Below, piece after piece: positions 38,286 to 48,003 of a DNA stretch of 64,000 bases (the first letter of the stretch is position 1; each line of letters begins with the position of its first letter). The position numbers and the translations under genes were made by a program. The notes under the pieces were generated by a model. The model was not told where the DNA came from and searched no databases. It worked only from the letters and a program-made list of their open reading frames with translations. Origin of the DNA: an uncultured Clostridia bacterium (GTDB lineage: Bacteria > Bacillota > Clostridia > TANB77 > CAG-508); NCBI GenBank assembly GCA_947623595.1, contig CANQHC010000001.1, forward strand, positions 65,299 through 129,298, read 5' to 3'.

Positions 38286-39380
38286 ATGGTAATTGATATG
38301 AATTATTGGGGAAAGGTAATAAAAAATATTATCATTCTTGCAATTTCTATAATAGGAGTATATCTAGGTTTTAAATTAGCTATTTTCTATATGCCATTTT
38401 TAATTGCTTTTATAATTTCTTTAATGCTAGAACCTTGCATTCGTTTTATTATGAATAAATTGAAATTAAAACGAAAAACAAGTTCAATTATTATATTTAT
38501 AATAGCAATTATTTTAATTGTAGGGCTGTTAGTATGGGCTGGTGTTACATTAGTATCAGAAGCATCAAATTTATTAAGTAGTTTAAATGTTTATATTGAA
38601 AAAGGCTATTTATTAATTCAAAATTTACTTTCAAAAATTGATTTTAATAATTTTCATATTCCAGAAAATATTATGACAGCAGTTAACAATTCAGCTATGG
38701 AGTTTTTTGAATCATTAACACAATGGGCCAAAAATGCATTAACTGGAGCAATTAATTTTCTTACTTCAGTACCAACAATAGGAATTTATGCAGTTATTAC
38801 ATTATTAGCATTGTATTTTATTTGTGTTGATAAAGTATATATGATAGATCAATTAGAACATCATTTGCCAGAAACATGGGTGAAAAAAATAGGAGTACAT
38901 TTAAAAGAGATTGTAAAGATATTGGGTGGCTATTTAAAAGCAGAGCTAACTTTAGTATTAATTTCATTTGTTATTTGTTTAATTGGACTATATGTTTTGC
39001 ATTTTACAGGTTTTAATATTCAATATCCATTGCTGATGGCTGTTATTATTGGATTTGTTGACTTATTACCAATATTTGGCTCAGGAACTTTTATGGTACC
39101 GTGGGCTGTTATAACTGCTTGCAGTGGAGACTACAATTTATCAATTGCAATATTAGTATTATGGGCAATTATTTCTATAATAAGGCAATTTTTAGAGCCT
39201 AGAATTGTATCTGGTAATATTGGAATCCACCCGATTTTTACTTTGATTTCAATGTACACAGGATTCAAGTTTATTGGAATTATAGGAATGATTATAGGAC
39301 CAATTATTTTAATTATTCTTAAAAATATATTTGCTACATTTATAGATAGGGGAGTAATAAAATCTATTTTTGAGCGTTAA
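38286..39380 (+). CDS. ytvI: AI-2E family permease, YtvI-like sporulation membrane protein
   Basis: 364 aa, seven to eight hydrophobic spans. The family end is clear: ADLLPIFGSG-like VDLLPIFGSGTFMVPW, then RQFLEPRIVSGNIGIHP and GIIGMIIGPII. The length and PAIFG pattern fit YtvI, the sporulation member, rather than transport permeases. SD AAGGAG lies 12 nt before ATG 38286; ATG 38298 is an alternative. An out-of-frame ATG at 38278 opens a 4-codon ORF. Repeat copy 2 follows the gene. Confidence 0.85.
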   Translation: MVIDMNYWGKVIKNIIILAISIIGVYLGFKLAIFYMPFLIAFIISLMLEPCIRFIMNKLKLKRKTSSIIIFIIAIILIVGLLVWAGVTLVSEASNLLSSLNVYIEKGYLLIQNLLSKIDFNNFHIPENIMTAVNNSAMEFFESLTQWAKNALTGAINFLTSVPTIGIYAVITLLALYFICVDKVYMIDQLEHHLPETWVKKIGVHLKEIVKILGGYLKAELTLVLISFVICLIGLYVLHFTGFNIQYPLLMAVIIGFVDLLPIFGSGTFMVPWAVITACSGDYNLSIAILVLWAIISIIRQFLEPRIVSGNIGIHPIFTLISMYTGFKFIGIIGMIIGPIILIILKNIFATFIDRGVIKSIFER

Positions 39381-39408
39381 CTAAAATTTTTCGTGTTCTG
39401 AAATTCAA

Positions 39409-39518
39409 TATAAGAAAAGTGGTTTCGCCACATGTGCATTTTGCTTCGCAAATATGCACAGCCTAAGGTAACTTGAGGCCTTGTTGCTCCAGAAAAATCT
39501 AACGATTTTTCCTATGCA
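39409..39518 (+). repeat. Structured interspersed repeat, copy 2
   Basis: 110 bp, the inverted partner of 30949-31056. Compared with copy 1, GTGGC becomes GTGGT and CAAGG becomes TAAGG in this orientation; both changes keep pairing as G-U in RNA read from this strand. A hairpin (39526-39544) follows within 8 nt. Confidence 0.8.
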
Positions 39519-39520
39519 AT

Positions 39521-39544
39521 AAAAAAGCTTGCTAAAAGCAAGCT
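39521..39544 (-). terminator. Terminator of the minus-strand gene at 39568
   Basis: On the minus strand AGCTTGCT (39544-39537) pairs with AGCAAGCT (39533-39526), followed by six T. Confidence 0.75.
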
Positions 39545-39567
39545 AAATAAAGTAAATTAGAGTTATT

Positions 39568-40110
39568 TTATAAAATTGTTGAAGTTGCTACAAATGAGTC
39601 GTCTGGTGGATATACATATTCATCAGATGGCTTATCTATTTTATTTATTTTTTCTATTTTTAAAATTGGAATTTCTCCATGATAGTCTCCTTTTGTAATT
39701 GTTGCTTCAATTTCGACCCAAGTATTATTCTCAAAACTTATAGCATTATCATATTCACATAAAAAACCAACTACAACAGTTTGAAAATCTGAGGAAATTA
39801 TCATGTCTCTGCCTAAAACAAATTGCTTTTCTGTAAAATCTATTAGGCGATATACATATCCGGAAAAGCAAATTTTTTGTCCAACGTAATTATCAATATT
39901 GTCATGAACAGTTTTCAAAATATTAGTGTAATTATTAGTTGTAATTTGATAAATATCTTTCTTATTAATACTATCATTGGTCTTAAAAAAATTATTTCCT
40001 AGAATTCGATATCCTACTATTATAGTAATAATAATAATTAATATAAATAAAATTACTAAAATAGTTTTTCCTAATTTGTTTCCGTCAACTTTAAAATTAT
40101 AAATAAACAT
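39568..40110 (-). CDS. YcgQ-like (DUF1980/TIGR03943) C-terminal domain membrane protein
   Basis: 180 aa. One membrane span (~16-38) then an outside domain with NYVGQKICFSGYVYRL, FVLGRDMIISSDFQT and WVEIEATITKGDYHGEIPIL, the pattern of the OB-like C-terminal domain of YcgQ/TIGR03943 proteins. In other Firmicutes that protein is paired with a permease (YcgR), absent here. I set the start at 40110 because AAAAGGA lies about 9 nt upstream; ATG 40128 overlaps that SD. Confidence 0.7.
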   Translation of the reverse strand: MFIYNFKVDGNKLGKTILVILFILIIIITIIVGYRILGNNFFKTNDSINKKDIYQITTNNYTNILKTVHDNIDNYVGQKICFSGYVYRLIDFTEKQFVLGRDMIISSDFQTVVVGFLCEYDNAISFENNTWVEIEATITKGDYHGEIPILKIEKINKIDKPSDEYVYPPDDSFVATSTIL

Positions 40111-40217
40111 AAAACTCATCCTTTTCATTAAAAGTTACAATAAATGTATGTGATATCTAAAAAAAATATGACATGCTTTTTTCATTATTAAACTCTATTA
40201 ATTTTTTTCGATTTTCC

Positions 40218-40246
40218 TTGCGATTTTTAGGCAAAAGTGATATAGT
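40218..40246 (+). promoter_or_regulatory. secA promoter
   Basis: TTGCGA (40218-40223), 17-nt spacer, TATAGT (40241-40246). Confidence 0.6.
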
Positions 40247-40311
40247 ATGATAGATGTTATTTTAAAGAGAATATCATTTACGTATATAACAAATTAGGAA
40301 GGATGAAAATC

Positions 40312-43059
40312 ATGGGATTATTTAAAAGCTATAGTGAAAAAGAAGTAAAAAGAGTTAAACCTTTAGTTGAAAAAATCAACAATTTAGAACCAGAAATTCA
40401 AAAACTAACTGACAATGAATTGAGAAATAAAACAAAGGAGTTTAAAAAACTATTAGAAGAAGGAAAAACGTTAGACGATATCCTTCCAGAAGCTTTTGCA
40501 GTTATGAGAGAAGCTTCAAAAAGAGTTTTAGGAATGAGACATTTTGATGTGCAATTAATTGGTGGTATAATATTACACCAAGGTAGAATTGCAGAAATGA
40601 AAACAGGTGAAGGAAAAACATTAGTAGCAACCCTTCCAGTATATTTGAATGCTTTAACAGGTAAAGGTGTTCACGTTATTACAGTTAATGATTACTTAGC
40701 AAAAAGAGATAGTGAATGGATGGGAAAAGTATATAAATTTTTAGGGCTAACTGTTGGATTAGTAATTGCAGGAATGGAACCTGAAGCTAAAAGAGATGCA
40801 TATAATTGTGATATTACTTATGGAACTAACAATGAATATGGATTCGATTACTTAAGAGATAATATGGTTATTTATAAAGAGCAATTAGTTCAAAGAGAAT
40901 TAAATTATGCTATCGTAGACGAGATTGATAGTATTTTAATTGATGAAGCTCGTACACCACTTATTATTTCTGGTAGAGGAACACAATCATCAGATTTATA
41001 TAAAAAAGCTGATAGCTTTGTAAGAAAATTAACTCCAAAAATAATAGTTGAAGAAGATGTTAAAGATGAAGAACAAGCAGAAGATAACGAAAAATATGAT
41101 TACATCGTAGACTTAAAAGCAAAATCCGCTTCTTTAACTCAAAAAGGTATAAAAAAGGCAGAACAAGAATTCAACCTAGAAAACTTCAATGATATAGAAA
41201 ATTCAGAATTAGTACACAATGTAAATCAAGCACTTCGTGCATATGGTATTATGAAAAAAGATATTGATTATATCGTAAAAAATGGCGAAGTTCTAATTGT
41301 TGATGAGTTTACAGGAAGAATTATGTATGGAAGAAGATATAACAATGGTTTACATCAAGCAATTGAAGCAAAAGAGCATGTAAAAATTGCAGATGAATCA
41401 AAAACATTAGCAACAATAACATTCCAAAATTATTTTAGAATGTATAATAAACTTTCTGGAATGACTGGTACTGCTATGACAGAAGAGTCAGAATTCCAAG
41501 AAATCTATAACTTAGATGTTATTGAAATACCTACAAATAAACCAATGATACGTAATGATCATCATGACATTATTTACAAAAATGAAGATGCTAAATTTAG
41601 AGCTGTTATTGAAGAAATTAAAAAGAGTCATGAAAAAGGTCAACCAGTTCTAGTTGGTACAGTATCTATTGAAAAATCAGAAAAATTAAGTGGAATGTTA
41701 AAAAGAGAAGGAATAAAACATGAAGTATTAAATGCTAAATTCCATGAAAAAGAAGCTGAGATTATAGCTCAAGCAGGTAAATATGGCGCTGTTACAATCG
41801 CTACAAACATGGCTGGTCGTGGTACCGATATTATGCTTGGAGGAAACAGTGAATATTTAGCAAAACAAGAAATGAGAAAACAAAGATATACAGAAGAGCA
41901 AATAGAACAAGCAACAGCATTTAACGAAACAGATGATCAAGAAATAATTGCTTCAAGAAAGAAATTTAAAGAATTACAAGATAAATTTGAAGCAGAAATA
42001 AAAGAAGAAAAGCAAAAAGTTCTTGATGTTGGTGGACTTAAAATTATAGGTACAGAAAGACATGAATCAAGAAGAATTGATAACCAGCTTCGTGGACGTA
42101 GTGGTCGTCAAGGAGATCCTGGAGAATCAATATTCTACATTGGGCTTGATGATGATTTAATGAAAATATTTGGTGGAGACGCTATTACTAAAGTTTATAA
42201 TACTTTGGGAGCAGATGAAGATATGCCAATACAAGCTAAAATTCTTTCTAATGCTGTTGAATCAGCACAAAAAAAGGTTGAAAGCAGAAACTTCAGTATT
42301 CGTAAAAATGTACTTCAATATGATGATGTTATGAATGTACAAAGAGGAATTATTTATGATGAAAGAAGAAAAGTACTAAACGGTGAAAACTTAAAAGAAT
42401 ATATCTTAAAAATGGTAGATTCTTTAATTGCCGAATTAGTAGCTGAATATTTATCAGATCCAGAAAATATTAATGTAGAATCATTTATGCAAGATATATT
42501 AGTTACATTTGGAATTACGGAGTTAAAATCTATTTCAGCTAAAAAAATAAAGACAGATGAGGTTGTAGAAGAACTTACACAAAAAGCTCATGAATTATAT
42601 GAAGAAAAAGAAAAGTCTATTGGTGAAAACAATATGAGAGAACTTGAAAGAGTTATTATGCTAAAAATAGTAGACGAAAGATGGATGAATCATATTGATG
42701 GAATGGATGAATTGAAAGATGGTATAGGACTTCGTGCTTATGGACAAAAAGACCCAGTTGTTCAATATAGAATTGAAGGTGCTGATATGTTTGATCAGAT
42801 GGTATATGACATAAAATCAGATGTTGTAAAATTCTTAATGAATGCTAGAAAAAGAGAAACATCTATGCAAAGAACTACATCAGTTAAAATTACTGGTGAA
42901 GGCTTTGAAGACACTCTTACAAATTTGGATAGTCAAGCACCAAGAAAAACAGGAGGAAATACTACAGTAGTAAACACTGAGCCAAAAATTAATAGAAATG
43001 CCCCATGCCCATGCGGTTCGGGAAAAAAGTATAAGAATTGTTGCGGAAAGAATAAATAA
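40312..43059 (+). CDS. secA: Preprotein translocase subunit SecA
   Basis: ATPase motor that pushes proteins through SecYEG. 915 aa. Walker A in [31 protein letters not shown] (Walker B), [33 protein letters not shown], and [11 protein letters not shown]. The C-terminal SEC-C zinc tail [16 protein letters not shown] is complete. ATG 40312 is 9 nt after AGGAAGGA; the in-frame ATG at 40303 touches the SD. prfB, the usual neighbour of secA in Firmicutes, lies 6.7 kb downstream, separated by an accessory segment. Confidence 0.98.
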   Translation: MGLFKSYSEKEVKRVKPLVEKINNLEPEIQKLTDNELRNKTKEFKKLLEEGKTLDDILPEAFAVMREASKRVLGMRHFDVQLIGGIILHQGRIAEMKTGEGKTLVATLPVYLNALTGKGVHVITVNDYLAKRDSEWMGKVYKFLGLTVGLVIAGMEPEAKRDAYNCDITYGTNNEYGFDYLRDNMVIYKEQLVQRELNYAIVDEIDSILIDEARTPLIISGRGTQSSDLYKKADSFVRKLTPKIIVEEDVKDEEQAEDNEKYDYIVDLKAKSASLTQKGIKKAEQEFNLENFNDIENSELVHNVNQALRAYGIMKKDIDYIVKNGEVLIVDEFTGRIMYGRRYNNGLHQAIEAKEHVKIADESKTLATITFQNYFRMYNKLSGMTGTAMTEESEFQEIYNLDVIEIPTNKPMIRNDHHDIIYKNEDAKFRAVIEEIKKSHEKGQPVLVGTVSIEKSEKLSGMLKREGIKHEVLNAKFHEKEAEIIAQAGKYGAVTIATNMAGRGTDIMLGGNSEYLAKQEMRKQRYTEEQIEQATAFNETDDQEIIASRKKFKELQDKFEAEIKEEKQKVLDVGGLKIIGTERHESRRIDNQLRGRSGRQGDPGESIFYIGLDDDLMKIFGGDAITKVYNTLGADEDMPIQAKILSNAVESAQKKVESRNFSIRKNVLQYDDVMNVQRGIIYDERRKVLNGENLKEYILKMVDSLIAELVAEYLSDPENINVESFMQDILVTFGITELKSISAKKIKTDEVVEELTQKAHELYEEKEKSIGENNMRELERVIMLKIVDERWMNHIDGMDELKDGIGLRAYGQKDPVVQYRIEGADMFDQMVYDIKSDVVKFLMNARKRETSMQRTTSVKITGEGFEDTLTNLDSQAPRKTGGNTTVVNTEPKINRNAPCPCGSGKKYKNCCGKNK

Positions 43060-43129
43060 TATTAATACTTTCAAAAGATTTTGAAAGTGAATAAATTACT
43101 ATTCAAAAATAAAAATTTAAAACAATTGA

Positions 43130-43175
43130 AAAAAAGGAGTGTATCTAAAAAAATGGATAGCGCTTCTTTTTTTAT
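43130..43175 (+). terminator. secA terminator
   Basis: AAAAAAAGGAGTG pairs with CGCTTCTTTTTTT (with G-U pairs and a bulge) around an A-rich loop. The region 43060-43429 holds also a 10-bp hairpin ACTTTCAAAA/TTTTGAAAGT (43072-43093) and the next promoter; I see no convincing gene in it. Confidence 0.65.
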
Positions 43176-43366
43176 GTTATGTACTATCAGTTGAACTAAA
43201 AAATAATATAAAACATATTTATTTACAAGATGCAATTGATAAAATCTTAACAAGATTCAAGAAGAACGATAAATTTATTTGTGCATTTCTAACAGCATGT
43301 TACACAAGAATGAAAACTTTGATATTATAAATCAAATTATAAATTTTGGAGACTTTTCAAAAAAGA

Positions 43367-43395
43367 TTGAATTTAATTTATATATATGATACAAT
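43367..43395 (+). promoter_or_regulatory. Promoter of the RhuM gene
   Basis: TTGAAT (43367-43372), 17-nt spacer, TACAAT (43390-43395). Confidence 0.5.
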
Positions 43396-43429
43396 ACAAA
43401 TGTTCGTAATATAAAAGGAGAGATTTATT

Positions 43430-44437
43430 ATGGATAATGAAAATGGAGATATTATAATATATCAAACAGATGATGGACTAACAAAAATAGATGTCAAAAT
43501 TCAAAATGAAACAGTATGGTTATCTCAACAACAGATGGCTGAACTATTTGGTACTTCAAGAACAAATGTAATAGAACATATAAACAATATTTATTTAGAA
43601 GAGGAACTTGATAAAAATTCAACTTGTCAGAATTTCCGACAAGTTCAAAAAGAAGGAAATAGAACTGTTTCAAGAGAAATTCCTTTTTATAATTTAGATA
43701 TGATAATTTCTTTGGGCTATAGAATAAAATCTAAAATTGCTACTAATTTTAGAAAGTGGGCAACAGAAAGATTAAAAGAGTATATGATAAAAGGTTTTAC
43801 TATGGATGATGAAAGACTTAAAGGAAATGGTGGAGGCAATTATTGGAGAGAGTTGCTTGCTAGAATTAAGGATATTAGATCATCAGAAAAAGTGCTATAT
43901 AGGCAAGTTCTTGATTTATACGCAACGGCTGTTGATTATAATCCGAAAGATGAAAAGTCTATTCAATTTTTTAAAATTGTTCAAAATAAATTACATTATG
44001 CGACTCACGGACATACTGCTTCAGAAGTAATATATGAAAGAGCCAATGCTGATAAGCCATTTATGGGATTAACAACATTTAAAGGAGATATTCCAGTCTT
44101 TAGTGATGTAGTAATTGCTAAAAATTATTTAAGTGAAGAAGAATTAAAAGTTTTAAATAACCTTGTATCAGGATATTTTGATTTTGCTGAAATACAAGCA
44201 ATAAGACATAATCCAATGTATATGGAAGATTATATTAAACAATTAGATACAATACTCTCTTCTACAGGAGAAAAATTATTAACTGGAGCTGGTACTATAA
44301 GTCATGATAAGGCAATAAAAAAAGCAAAGACAGAATATAGGAAATATCAAGTTAAGACTGTTAGCCCTGTAGAAAAAGAATATTTAAAGGCTTTGAAAGA
44401 AATTAATAGTAAACTAAAAGAAAAGAAGATTAAATAA
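43430..44437 (+). CDS. RhuM family protein
   Basis: 335 aa. The N-terminal part has the RhuM pattern: ETVWLSQQQMAELFGTSRTNVIEHINNI-like HTH (LSQQQMAELFGTSRTNV), FRQVQKEGNRTVSREIPFYN and GYRIKSKIATNFRKWATERL. The C-terminal half (LHYATHGHTASEVIYERANA; GLTTFKG) belongs to the same family. RhuM proteins occur on islands and are sometimes listed with toxin or defence genes; their biochemical role is unsettled. SD AAAGGAG, own promoter. It begins a short accessory stretch after secA. Confidence 0.9.
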   Translation: MDNENGDIIIYQTDDGLTKIDVKIQNETVWLSQQQMAELFGTSRTNVIEHINNIYLEEELDKNSTCQNFRQVQKEGNRTVSREIPFYNLDMIISLGYRIKSKIATNFRKWATERLKEYMIKGFTMDDERLKGNGGGNYWRELLARIKDIRSSEKVLYRQVLDLYATAVDYNPKDEKSIQFFKIVQNKLHYATHGHTASEVIYERANADKPFMGLTTFKGDIPVFSDVVIAKNYLSEEELKVLNNLVSGYFDFAEIQAIRHNPMYMEDYIKQLDTILSSTGEKLLTGAGTISHDKAIKKAKTEYRKYQVKTVSPVEKEYLKALKEINSKLKEKKIK

Positions 44438-44501
44438 GTATAGTAATATTATTATTAAAGAGATAAAGGAAAAATTTAATTTATAGAAGAGGTGATCATA
44501 T

Positions 44502-45062
44502 ATGAAATACTTTAAAAAACTAATGGGAGATAGAATATACTTATCTCCAAGGAACAGTGAAGATGTAGAAAAATTTACAGAATGGTTAAATGACTTTGAA
44601 ACAACAGATTATTTAGGAAGAAGTGGAATACTTACAACATTAGATGGAGAAAAGAAATATTTAGAGGAAAATAACTCACCTGAAGCAAATTTTGTAATTG
44701 TAACAATTGATGATAATAAAATGATAGGAACGGTTTCGTTAGAAAATATAAACCACATTAATAGATCTGCTACACTGGGAATTTTTATAGGTGATAAAGA
44801 TTTTAGAAGTAAAGGATATGGTACAGAAGCTATAAAATTAATACTTGAATATGGTTTTAGGTATCTGAATTTAAAAAATATAAAACTAGATCTAATGTCA
44901 TTTAATGAAAGAGCTTTAAAATGCTATAAAAAATGTGGTTTTAAAGAATATGGTAGAAGAAGAAAATGTAAGTTTATAAATGGAGAATATTATGATTCAA
45001 TTGAAATGGATATTTTAAATGAAGAATTTAATGAAGATTGTATTAGAAATAAAAACATATAA
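44502..45062 (+). CDS. GNAT acetyltransferase, RimJ/RimL type
   Basis: 186 aa. Starts with a RimJ/RimL-like LMGDRIYLSPRNSEDVEKFTEWL; the acetyl-CoA loop is DKDFRSKGYGTEAIKLIL (R-x-x-G-x-G), with LKNIKLDLMSFNERALKCYKKCGF downstream. Transfers an acetyl group to an unknown amine. SD GAGGTGA. The second GNAT gene starts 18 nt downstream, so they form an operon. Confidence 0.9.
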   Translation: MKYFKKLMGDRIYLSPRNSEDVEKFTEWLNDFETTDYLGRSGILTTLDGEKKYLEENNSPEANFVIVTIDDNKMIGTVSLENINHINRSATLGIFIGDKDFRSKGYGTEAIKLILEYGFRYLNLKNIKLDLMSFNERALKCYKKCGFKEYGRRRKCKFINGEYYDSIEMDILNEEFNEDCIRNKNI

Positions 45063-45080
45063 GAGAGGAGCAAGTAAAAA

Positions 45081-45548
45081 ATGGATGAAATAGAAATTAT
45101 ACAACCAAAAATTGAAAATCAAGTTGAGATAAATGAGTTAGCAAAACAAGTACATAAATTACATGTTAAATGGAATCCAGATTTCTTTTTAGATACTGAC
45201 CAAGTAATACCAATGGAAAGACTTGAAAAATTACTTGAAACAGAAAGTATATATATTGCAAAAAAAGATAAGAAAATTGTAGGATATATAATTATAAATA
45301 TAGTAGAAAAAGATAATGGTTTTATTAGATATAGAAAAACGTTATGTATAGATACATTATGTATTGATGAAAAATATAGGGGACAAGGAATTGGCACTAA
45401 AATGCTAGAATTTGCCAAGAAATTAGGAAAAGAAAAAAATTGTACAGATATCTATTTAAATGTAAATCCTAATAATAAAAATGCAATTAGAGTATATGAA
45501 AATTTTGGAATGAAGGTTAATAAAATATCATATATGATGAAATTATAA
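45081..45548 (+). CDS. GNAT acetyltransferase
   Basis: 155 aa. The central motif is CIDEKYRGQGIGTKMLEFAK (R-x-x-G-x-G acetyl-CoA loop), preceded by IVGYIIINIVEKD and followed by IYLNVNPNNKNAIRVYENFGM. The substrate is unknown. SD GAGGAG, in operon with the preceding GNAT and closed by a strong terminator. Confidence 0.9.
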   Translation: MDEIEIIQPKIENQVEINELAKQVHKLHVKWNPDFFLDTDQVIPMERLEKLLETESIYIAKKDKKIVGYIIINIVEKDNGFIRYRKTLCIDTLCIDEKYRGQGIGTKMLEFAKKLGKEKNCTDIYLNVNPNNKNAIRVYENFGMKVNKISYMMKL

Positions 45549-45554
45549 ATTAAA

Positions 45555-45601
45555 AAAATCTTGCAAAACAGTCTTAAGAGTTTTCTTTGCAAGATTTTTT
45601 T
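45555..45601 (+). terminator. Intrinsic terminator of the GNAT pair
   Basis: A 14-nt arm (45555-45568, AATCTTGCAAA core) pairs with 45587-45600 (TTTGCAAGATT core), ending in T residues. Confidence 0.85.
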
Positions 45602-45616
45602 GAAAAGAAAATCTCT

Positions 45617-45645
45617 TTGACAAACTAGCATTTATATGCTATATT
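45617..45645 (+). promoter_or_regulatory. Promoter of the surface-glycan operon
   Basis: TTGACA (45617-45622), 17-nt spacer, TATATT (45640-45645). Confidence 0.7.
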
Positions 45646-45710
45646 TTTCTTATGAAAATAGGCGTTTTACAAATTTTAATGATAAATGAATAAATATAAG
45701 GGGAATTAAC

Positions 45711-46769
45711 ATGAAGAAAATATTTGGAGTAATAGGAAAAGTACTTATTGTTATACTAATAACTGCAATATTTATATTGATTACATTATTTGGTATGATA
45801 AAAATGATATGTAGTGGAATATCTGAAAGTGCAAAAGAGTTATTTGCAACTACAATGTTGGAAACAGGTCAAATGAAATTTTTGGCTACAATGTTTTTGT
45901 CAAAAGAGGAGCTTCAACAATTAGTAAATAAAAATTCTGTAGCAGCGATGAGTACAGAAGTTGACACTAATTTAATAAAAGTCGGAGAAAAAAATGATAA
46001 AAGTGAATTTGATATTAATGGCATAGAGCTTGAAGAAATATCTGGAACCACTTTTTTCGCTAAAATGTTAATAATCAATGATCCATCAAGACTAAAACTA
46101 GCAACTACATATCCATGGAAAGAATATGGTATTGAGCTAGAGAAATTAGTAAAGCAAAGTAATTCTATAGCTGGAATTAATGGAGGCCTATATGTGTCAA
46201 CAGGAAATAAGGGAGGAAGTCCTTTAGGAGTAGTTGTATGTGATGGAAAAATACAATATAATCAACCATATGGTTATGCAGGATTGCATTTAATTGGTTT
46301 TGATGAAGATAATATATTAAAAATTGAAAGTATTGAAGGGAAAAATGCTAAACAAGTAGAAGAATTAATTAAAAAAGAAAAAATAAGAGATGCTGTTACA
46401 TTTCAAGAAGAAAGCAGTGATGCAAATAATCATTTTGTAAAATTAATTATAAATGGGGAAGAGAGAAAATTTGATGGTAAGGGAAGTGGTGCAAATCCAC
46501 GTACAGCGATAGGACAAAGAGAAGATGGAACGGTTTTACTATTAGTAACAGATGGTAGAGGAGCTTCAGGGCATTTAGGAGCAACAGCATCAGATTTAAT
46601 TAAAATCATGAAAGAATATGGAGCAGTTAATGCAGCAAATTTAGATGGTGGTAGTTCATCTAGTATGTACTATGATGGAAAATATGAAATGTCAAGTGTA
46701 ACATTTTATTATGCAAATTCATCATGGAAATTACCAACAGGTTTTGTAGTAGAAAAAAGGGGAAAATAA
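45711..46769 (+). CDS. Membrane-anchored NAGPA-domain (phosphodiester glycosidase-like) protein
   Basis: 352 aa. An N-terminal membrane span (~7-30) anchors a domain outside the cell with the NAGPA pattern: AGINGGLYVSTGNKGGSPLG, NPRTAIGQREDGTVLLLVTDGR and NAANLDGGSSSSMYYDG. Such proteins cleave or modify sugar phosphodiesters and occur in exopolysaccharide loci. It is first of three genes spaced 12 and ~25 nt apart. Confidence 0.9.
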   Translation: MKKIFGVIGKVLIVILITAIFILITLFGMIKMICSGISESAKELFATTMLETGQMKFLATMFLSKEELQQLVNKNSVAAMSTEVDTNLIKVGEKNDKSEFDINGIELEEISGTTFFAKMLIINDPSRLKLATTYPWKEYGIELEKLVKQSNSIAGINGGLYVSTGNKGGSPLGVVVCDGKIQYNQPYGYAGLHLIGFDEDNILKIESIEGKNAKQVEELIKKEKIRDAVTFQEESSDANNHFVKLIINGEERKFDGKGSGANPRTAIGQREDGTVLLLVTDGRGASGHLGATASDLIKIMKEYGAVNAANLDGGSSSSMYYDGKYEMSSVTFYYANSSWKLPTGFVVEKRGK

Positions 46770-46781
46770 GAGGAGTAAACT

Positions 46782-47978
46782 ATGAAAAAACAAAACGCAA
46801 GTAAAAAAGAGAGTTCTAAATTTAAAAAATTTTTGAAAATTTATGTTGTAATATTATTAATATTAATGGCTCTATTTTTAGGATATGTTGCTAATAGTTT
46901 AATAAAATATGAAAATAATCAGAACGATGTTTATATGGCAAATTTAATAGAAAAACTAAAAAAAGAAAGTAAAAAAGGAAAAATAGAAAAAATGGTAGAT
47001 TTTTCAGATTTGCAGATAAGTGAATTTGAAAACGAAAAGACTACAATAAGTCAAGGTTTAAATTATATTTTAGAAAACAATAATATAACATATAAATTAA
47101 ATGAAGAAAGTACGGAAGAAAATTTAGTTTATAATATTTATGCTAATGATAGGTTAATCTTAGAAGTTCGTTTAAATGGAAGCAAAAAAGAAAATAGACT
47201 TGGACTGTTAACCTTTATTGATTGGAAAATAGATTCAATAAAAAATAAAGCGGAAAACGGATTGTATATATGTGATATTCTTGTACCTAGTAATTATAGT
47301 GTTTTAGTAAATGATAAGCAAATAGGGGAAGCTCAGATAAAACAAAACTCAGAAGAAAGTGGATTATCACAAATATCAAAATATATAGATATTCCACATG
47401 ATGTAACATATCAAATTCCTCAATTATTAAAACAACCATCTATTAAAATTTTAGATGAAAATAATAATGAAGTGCAATATGAAAACAAAGACAATGTATT
47501 TACGGTACAATTAGAATTCAAGAAAATATCTGATAAACAAGAAGCACTTAAAGAAATAAAAAATCCACCTAAAATTATGAAAATAGCAGAAGATTGGAGT
47601 CTATTTTTAACAAATGACTTGACAGGTCGTTTGCATGGTTTTTACAATATTAATAAATACTTGATAAAAGATTCTGATATATATAAATATGCATATAATT
47701 GGGCTACAGGAGTAGATATTACATTTGTAAGTAAACATTCATTAATGTATCCAACCTTCTCAAAAGAGTCTATAAGCAATTTTGAAATTTATAATGAAAA
47801 TGCATTTTCTTGTGAAGTATATTTACAAAAAAACTTGAGACTAATTACTGGAAAAAGAATTGAGGATAAAATGCATGAAAGGATGTATTTTGCTTATTAC
47901 GATGATACGGATGACAATAAGGACAATCCAACTTGGAAATTAGTTAATATGCAGTCAATTGTGGATACAAATAATTAA
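46782..47978 (+). CDS. Single-span extracytoplasmic protein of unknown function
   Basis: 398 aa. A basic N terminus and one span (~19-41) are followed by ~350 residues that should lie outside. No cysteine or catalytic pattern stands out; the C-terminal third (FSKESISNFEIYNENAFSCEV; RMYFAYYDD) has the look of an NTF2-like sheet. It stands between the NAGPA-type and GT2-GtrA genes, so a role in the same glycan pathway is likely. Confidence 0.7.
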   Translation: MKKQNASKKESSKFKKFLKIYVVILLILMALFLGYVANSLIKYENNQNDVYMANLIEKLKKESKKGKIEKMVDFSDLQISEFENEKTTISQGLNYILENNNITYKLNEESTEENLVYNIYANDRLILEVRLNGSKKENRLGLLTFIDWKIDSIKNKAENGLYICDILVPSNYSVLVNDKQIGEAQIKQNSEESGLSQISKYIDIPHDVTYQIPQLLKQPSIKILDENNNEVQYENKDNVFTVQLEFKKISDKQEALKEIKNPPKIMKIAEDWSLFLTNDLTGRLHGFYNINKYLIKDSDIYKYAYNWATGVDITFVSKHSLMYPTFSKESISNFEIYNENAFSCEVYLQKNLRLITGKRIEDKMHERMYFAYYDDTDDNKDNPTWKLVNMQSIVDTNN

Positions 47979-48003
47979 TCATGATAGAAAGGAAATTATG
48001 ATT

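Noticed and set aside
43139-43330. 63-codon ORF after secA
   Set aside because: It begins inside the secA terminator, its only start (GTG) touches the SD-like run, and the sequence shows no family pattern.
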